Shown: positions 63,046 to 64,000 of the stretch, one piece after another
Layout: each line of letters opens with the position of its first letter
How positions within the stretch are numbered: position 1 is the stretch's first letter
Source: Candidatus Cyanaurora vandensis
GTDB taxonomy: Bacteria; Cyanobacteriota; Cyanobacteriia; Gloeobacterales; Anthocerotibacteraceae
Length of the DNA stretch: 64,000 bases
Assembly: GCF_013285555.1 (NCBI RefSeq)
Contig: NZ_JAAXLT010000092.1
Location: 1-64,000, forward strand
Direction: 5' to 3'
The notes under the pieces: generated by a model
Seen by the model: the letters and a program-made list of their open reading frames with translations, nothing else
Told to the model about the DNA's origin: nothing
Databases searched by the model: none
Translations under genes and position numbers: made by a program

Positions 63046-64000
63046 ATGTATCCTACCGATGACCTGCGTATCCAATGGACTAGGGTGGTCCATCCCCCGG
63101 CCTTTTTGCAGGAGGAGTTCCCGGTGAGTGAACGGGCTTCAGAGACAGTCCATCGTACCCGCAGTAGTATTCGTGCGATCTTGGCAGGGCGGGATGACCG
63201 GCTCTTAGTCGTAGTCGGTCCCTGCTCGATCCATGACCCCGTTGCCGCCCGTGAGTATGGGGCGCGGTTGGCGGGTTTGGTCACGCATTTGGCGGACCAG
63301 CTATGTATCGTGATGCGGGTCTATTTTGAGAAACCCCGGACGACGGTGGGTTGGAAGGGGCTAATTAATGACCCCTATCTGGATGGCAGTTTTAAGATTA
63401 ACGATGGCCTGCGTCTGGCTCGCCACCTCTTGATGGATCTAGCGGAACTAGGGGTCCCGGCGGGTACGGAATTCCTGGATCTCATCACTCCACAGTATTT
63501 GGCGGACCTAGTGAGTTGGGGGGCGGTGGGCGCACGGACGACCGAGAGTCAAGCCCACCGGGAATTGGCCTCGGGCCTCTCCTGTCCGGTTGGTTTTAAG
63601 AATGGGACTTCGGGGAACTTACAGATTGCGATTGATGCGGTCCAAGCCGCAACCCATCCCCATACCTTTCTCTCGCACTCCAAGCAGGGCCAGTCAGCTA
63701 TTTTTGCAACCACAGGCAACCCAGACTGTCACATTATTTTGCGGGGCGGGCGCGGGACGACTAATTACAGCCTGGAACATATTGCCCAAGCTACTGCCCA
63801 ACTGGAGAAAGCAGGGCTGGCTGGGCGAGTGATGGTGGACTGTAGCCACGCCAACAGTGGGAAGGACCATACTCGTCAACCTACGGTATTGAGGGAATTA
63901 GCCCAACAGATTGGGGCGGGGGAACGGCGGATTTTGGGGTTGATGTTGGAGAGTCATCTCATTGCGGGTCGTCAAGAAATCCAGTCTGACCAAGCTCTGT
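63046..64000 (+). CDS. DAHP synthase, class I AroF/AroG type (3' end outside window)
   Basis: 318 codons from ATG 63046 remain open at the window edge. The family blocks are VVVGPCSIHDPVAAREYGAR, MRVYFEKPRTTVGWKGLIND, GARTTESQAHRELASGLSC and PVGFKNGTSGNLQIAIDAVQ, with the metal-binding Cys (GPCS), His and Glu positions intact. It makes 3-deoxy-D-arabino-heptulosonate 7-phosphate, the first step of the shikimate pathway, whose later step (aroA) lies 51 kb away in this window. Transcribed divergently from the atp cluster. Confidence 0.93.
   Translation, partial: MYPTDDLRIQWTRVVHPPAFLQEEFPVSERASETVHRTRSSIRAILAGRDDRLLVVVGPCSIHDPVAAREYGARLAGLVTHLADQLCIVMRVYFEKPRTTVGWKGLINDPYLDGSFKINDGLRLARHLLMDLAELGVPAGTEFLDLITPQYLADLVSWGAVGARTTESQAHRELASGLSCPVGFKNGTSGNLQIAIDAVQAATHPHTFLSHSKQGQSAIFATTGNPDCHIILRGGRGTTNYSLEHIAQATAQLEKAGLAGRVMVDCSHANSGKDHTRQPTVLRELAQQIGAGERRILGLMLESHLIAGRQEIQSDQAL

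Overview
The window is a gene-dense stretch of a cyanobacterial chromosome, with roughly 56% GC by eye. The cyanobacterial calls are an allophycocyanin beta-family subunit, Thf1/Psb29, a three-domain flavodiiron protein, an atpI-B-E-G-F-H cluster with both b and b' subunits, MenG/MenA, and families largely confined to cyanobacteria (DUF3370, DUF4090-like, the lipid-A-disaccharide-synthase-related family). Nothing here fixes the genus. The GC and content would suit an early-branching lineage such as Gloeobacterales, but that is a guess.

Layout. 1-10.8 kb: a partial tandem-domain amidohydrolase, an MFS exporter, a duplicated rpsT locus holding a RES-type toxin-antitoxin pair, DUF3370, Thf1, and a flavodiiron gene broken by a one-base frameshift. 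10.2-25.9 kb: a stress-type membrane protein, aroA and an M32 carboxypeptidase, a ChaN-like exported protein, SbcC, a MerR regulator, a DUF2064 transferase, menG-menA, pyrR-csaB, a DUF1338 dioxygenase and a DUF45 peptidase. 26.1-27.1 kb: an AT-rich island with a nuclease-fold-like gene translationally coupled to a broken PIN gene. 27.2-39.5 kb: a frameshifted DUF3616 gene, a WD40 protein, an AurF-like diiron oxygenase with a dedicated ferredoxin, recO, DUF445, an asparagine-synthetase-like enzyme without the glutaminase Cys, the allophycocyanin subunit, an AMIN/beta-barrel protein and an LpxB-related glycosyltransferase. 39.6-50.6 kb: an IS remnant, a double-domain histidine phosphatase, prfA, a hydrolase, DUF2993, an NrnA-like phosphoesterase, YihY, an SplB-like radical SAM enzyme, a lipoprotein methyltransferase and a PIG-L deacetylase. 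50.6-56.1 kb: a SigF-like sigma factor divergent from pilB-pilT-pilC. 56.8-64 kb: exported and glycosyltransferase genes, the ATP synthase Fo/delta cluster (minus strand) with a DJ-1/PfpI gene where atpA usually lies, and a partial DAHP synthase.

Functional groups: quinone synthesis (menG, menA); aromatic amino acids (aroA, DAHP synthase); type IV pilus motors beside a sigma factor whose family controls pili; and photosynthetic electron flow and PSII maintenance (flavodiiron protein, Thf1, ATP synthase).

The most unusual item is a full ribosomal protein S20 fused in frame to the toxin-binding domain of a RES antitoxin, followed by the RES toxin and then a second intact rpsT. The duplicated segment includes the rpsT 5' leader. 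Other items are several short frameshifts, a dispersed GC-rich hairpin repeat that twice abuts stop codons, and frequent convergent genes that share stop codons through CTAG.
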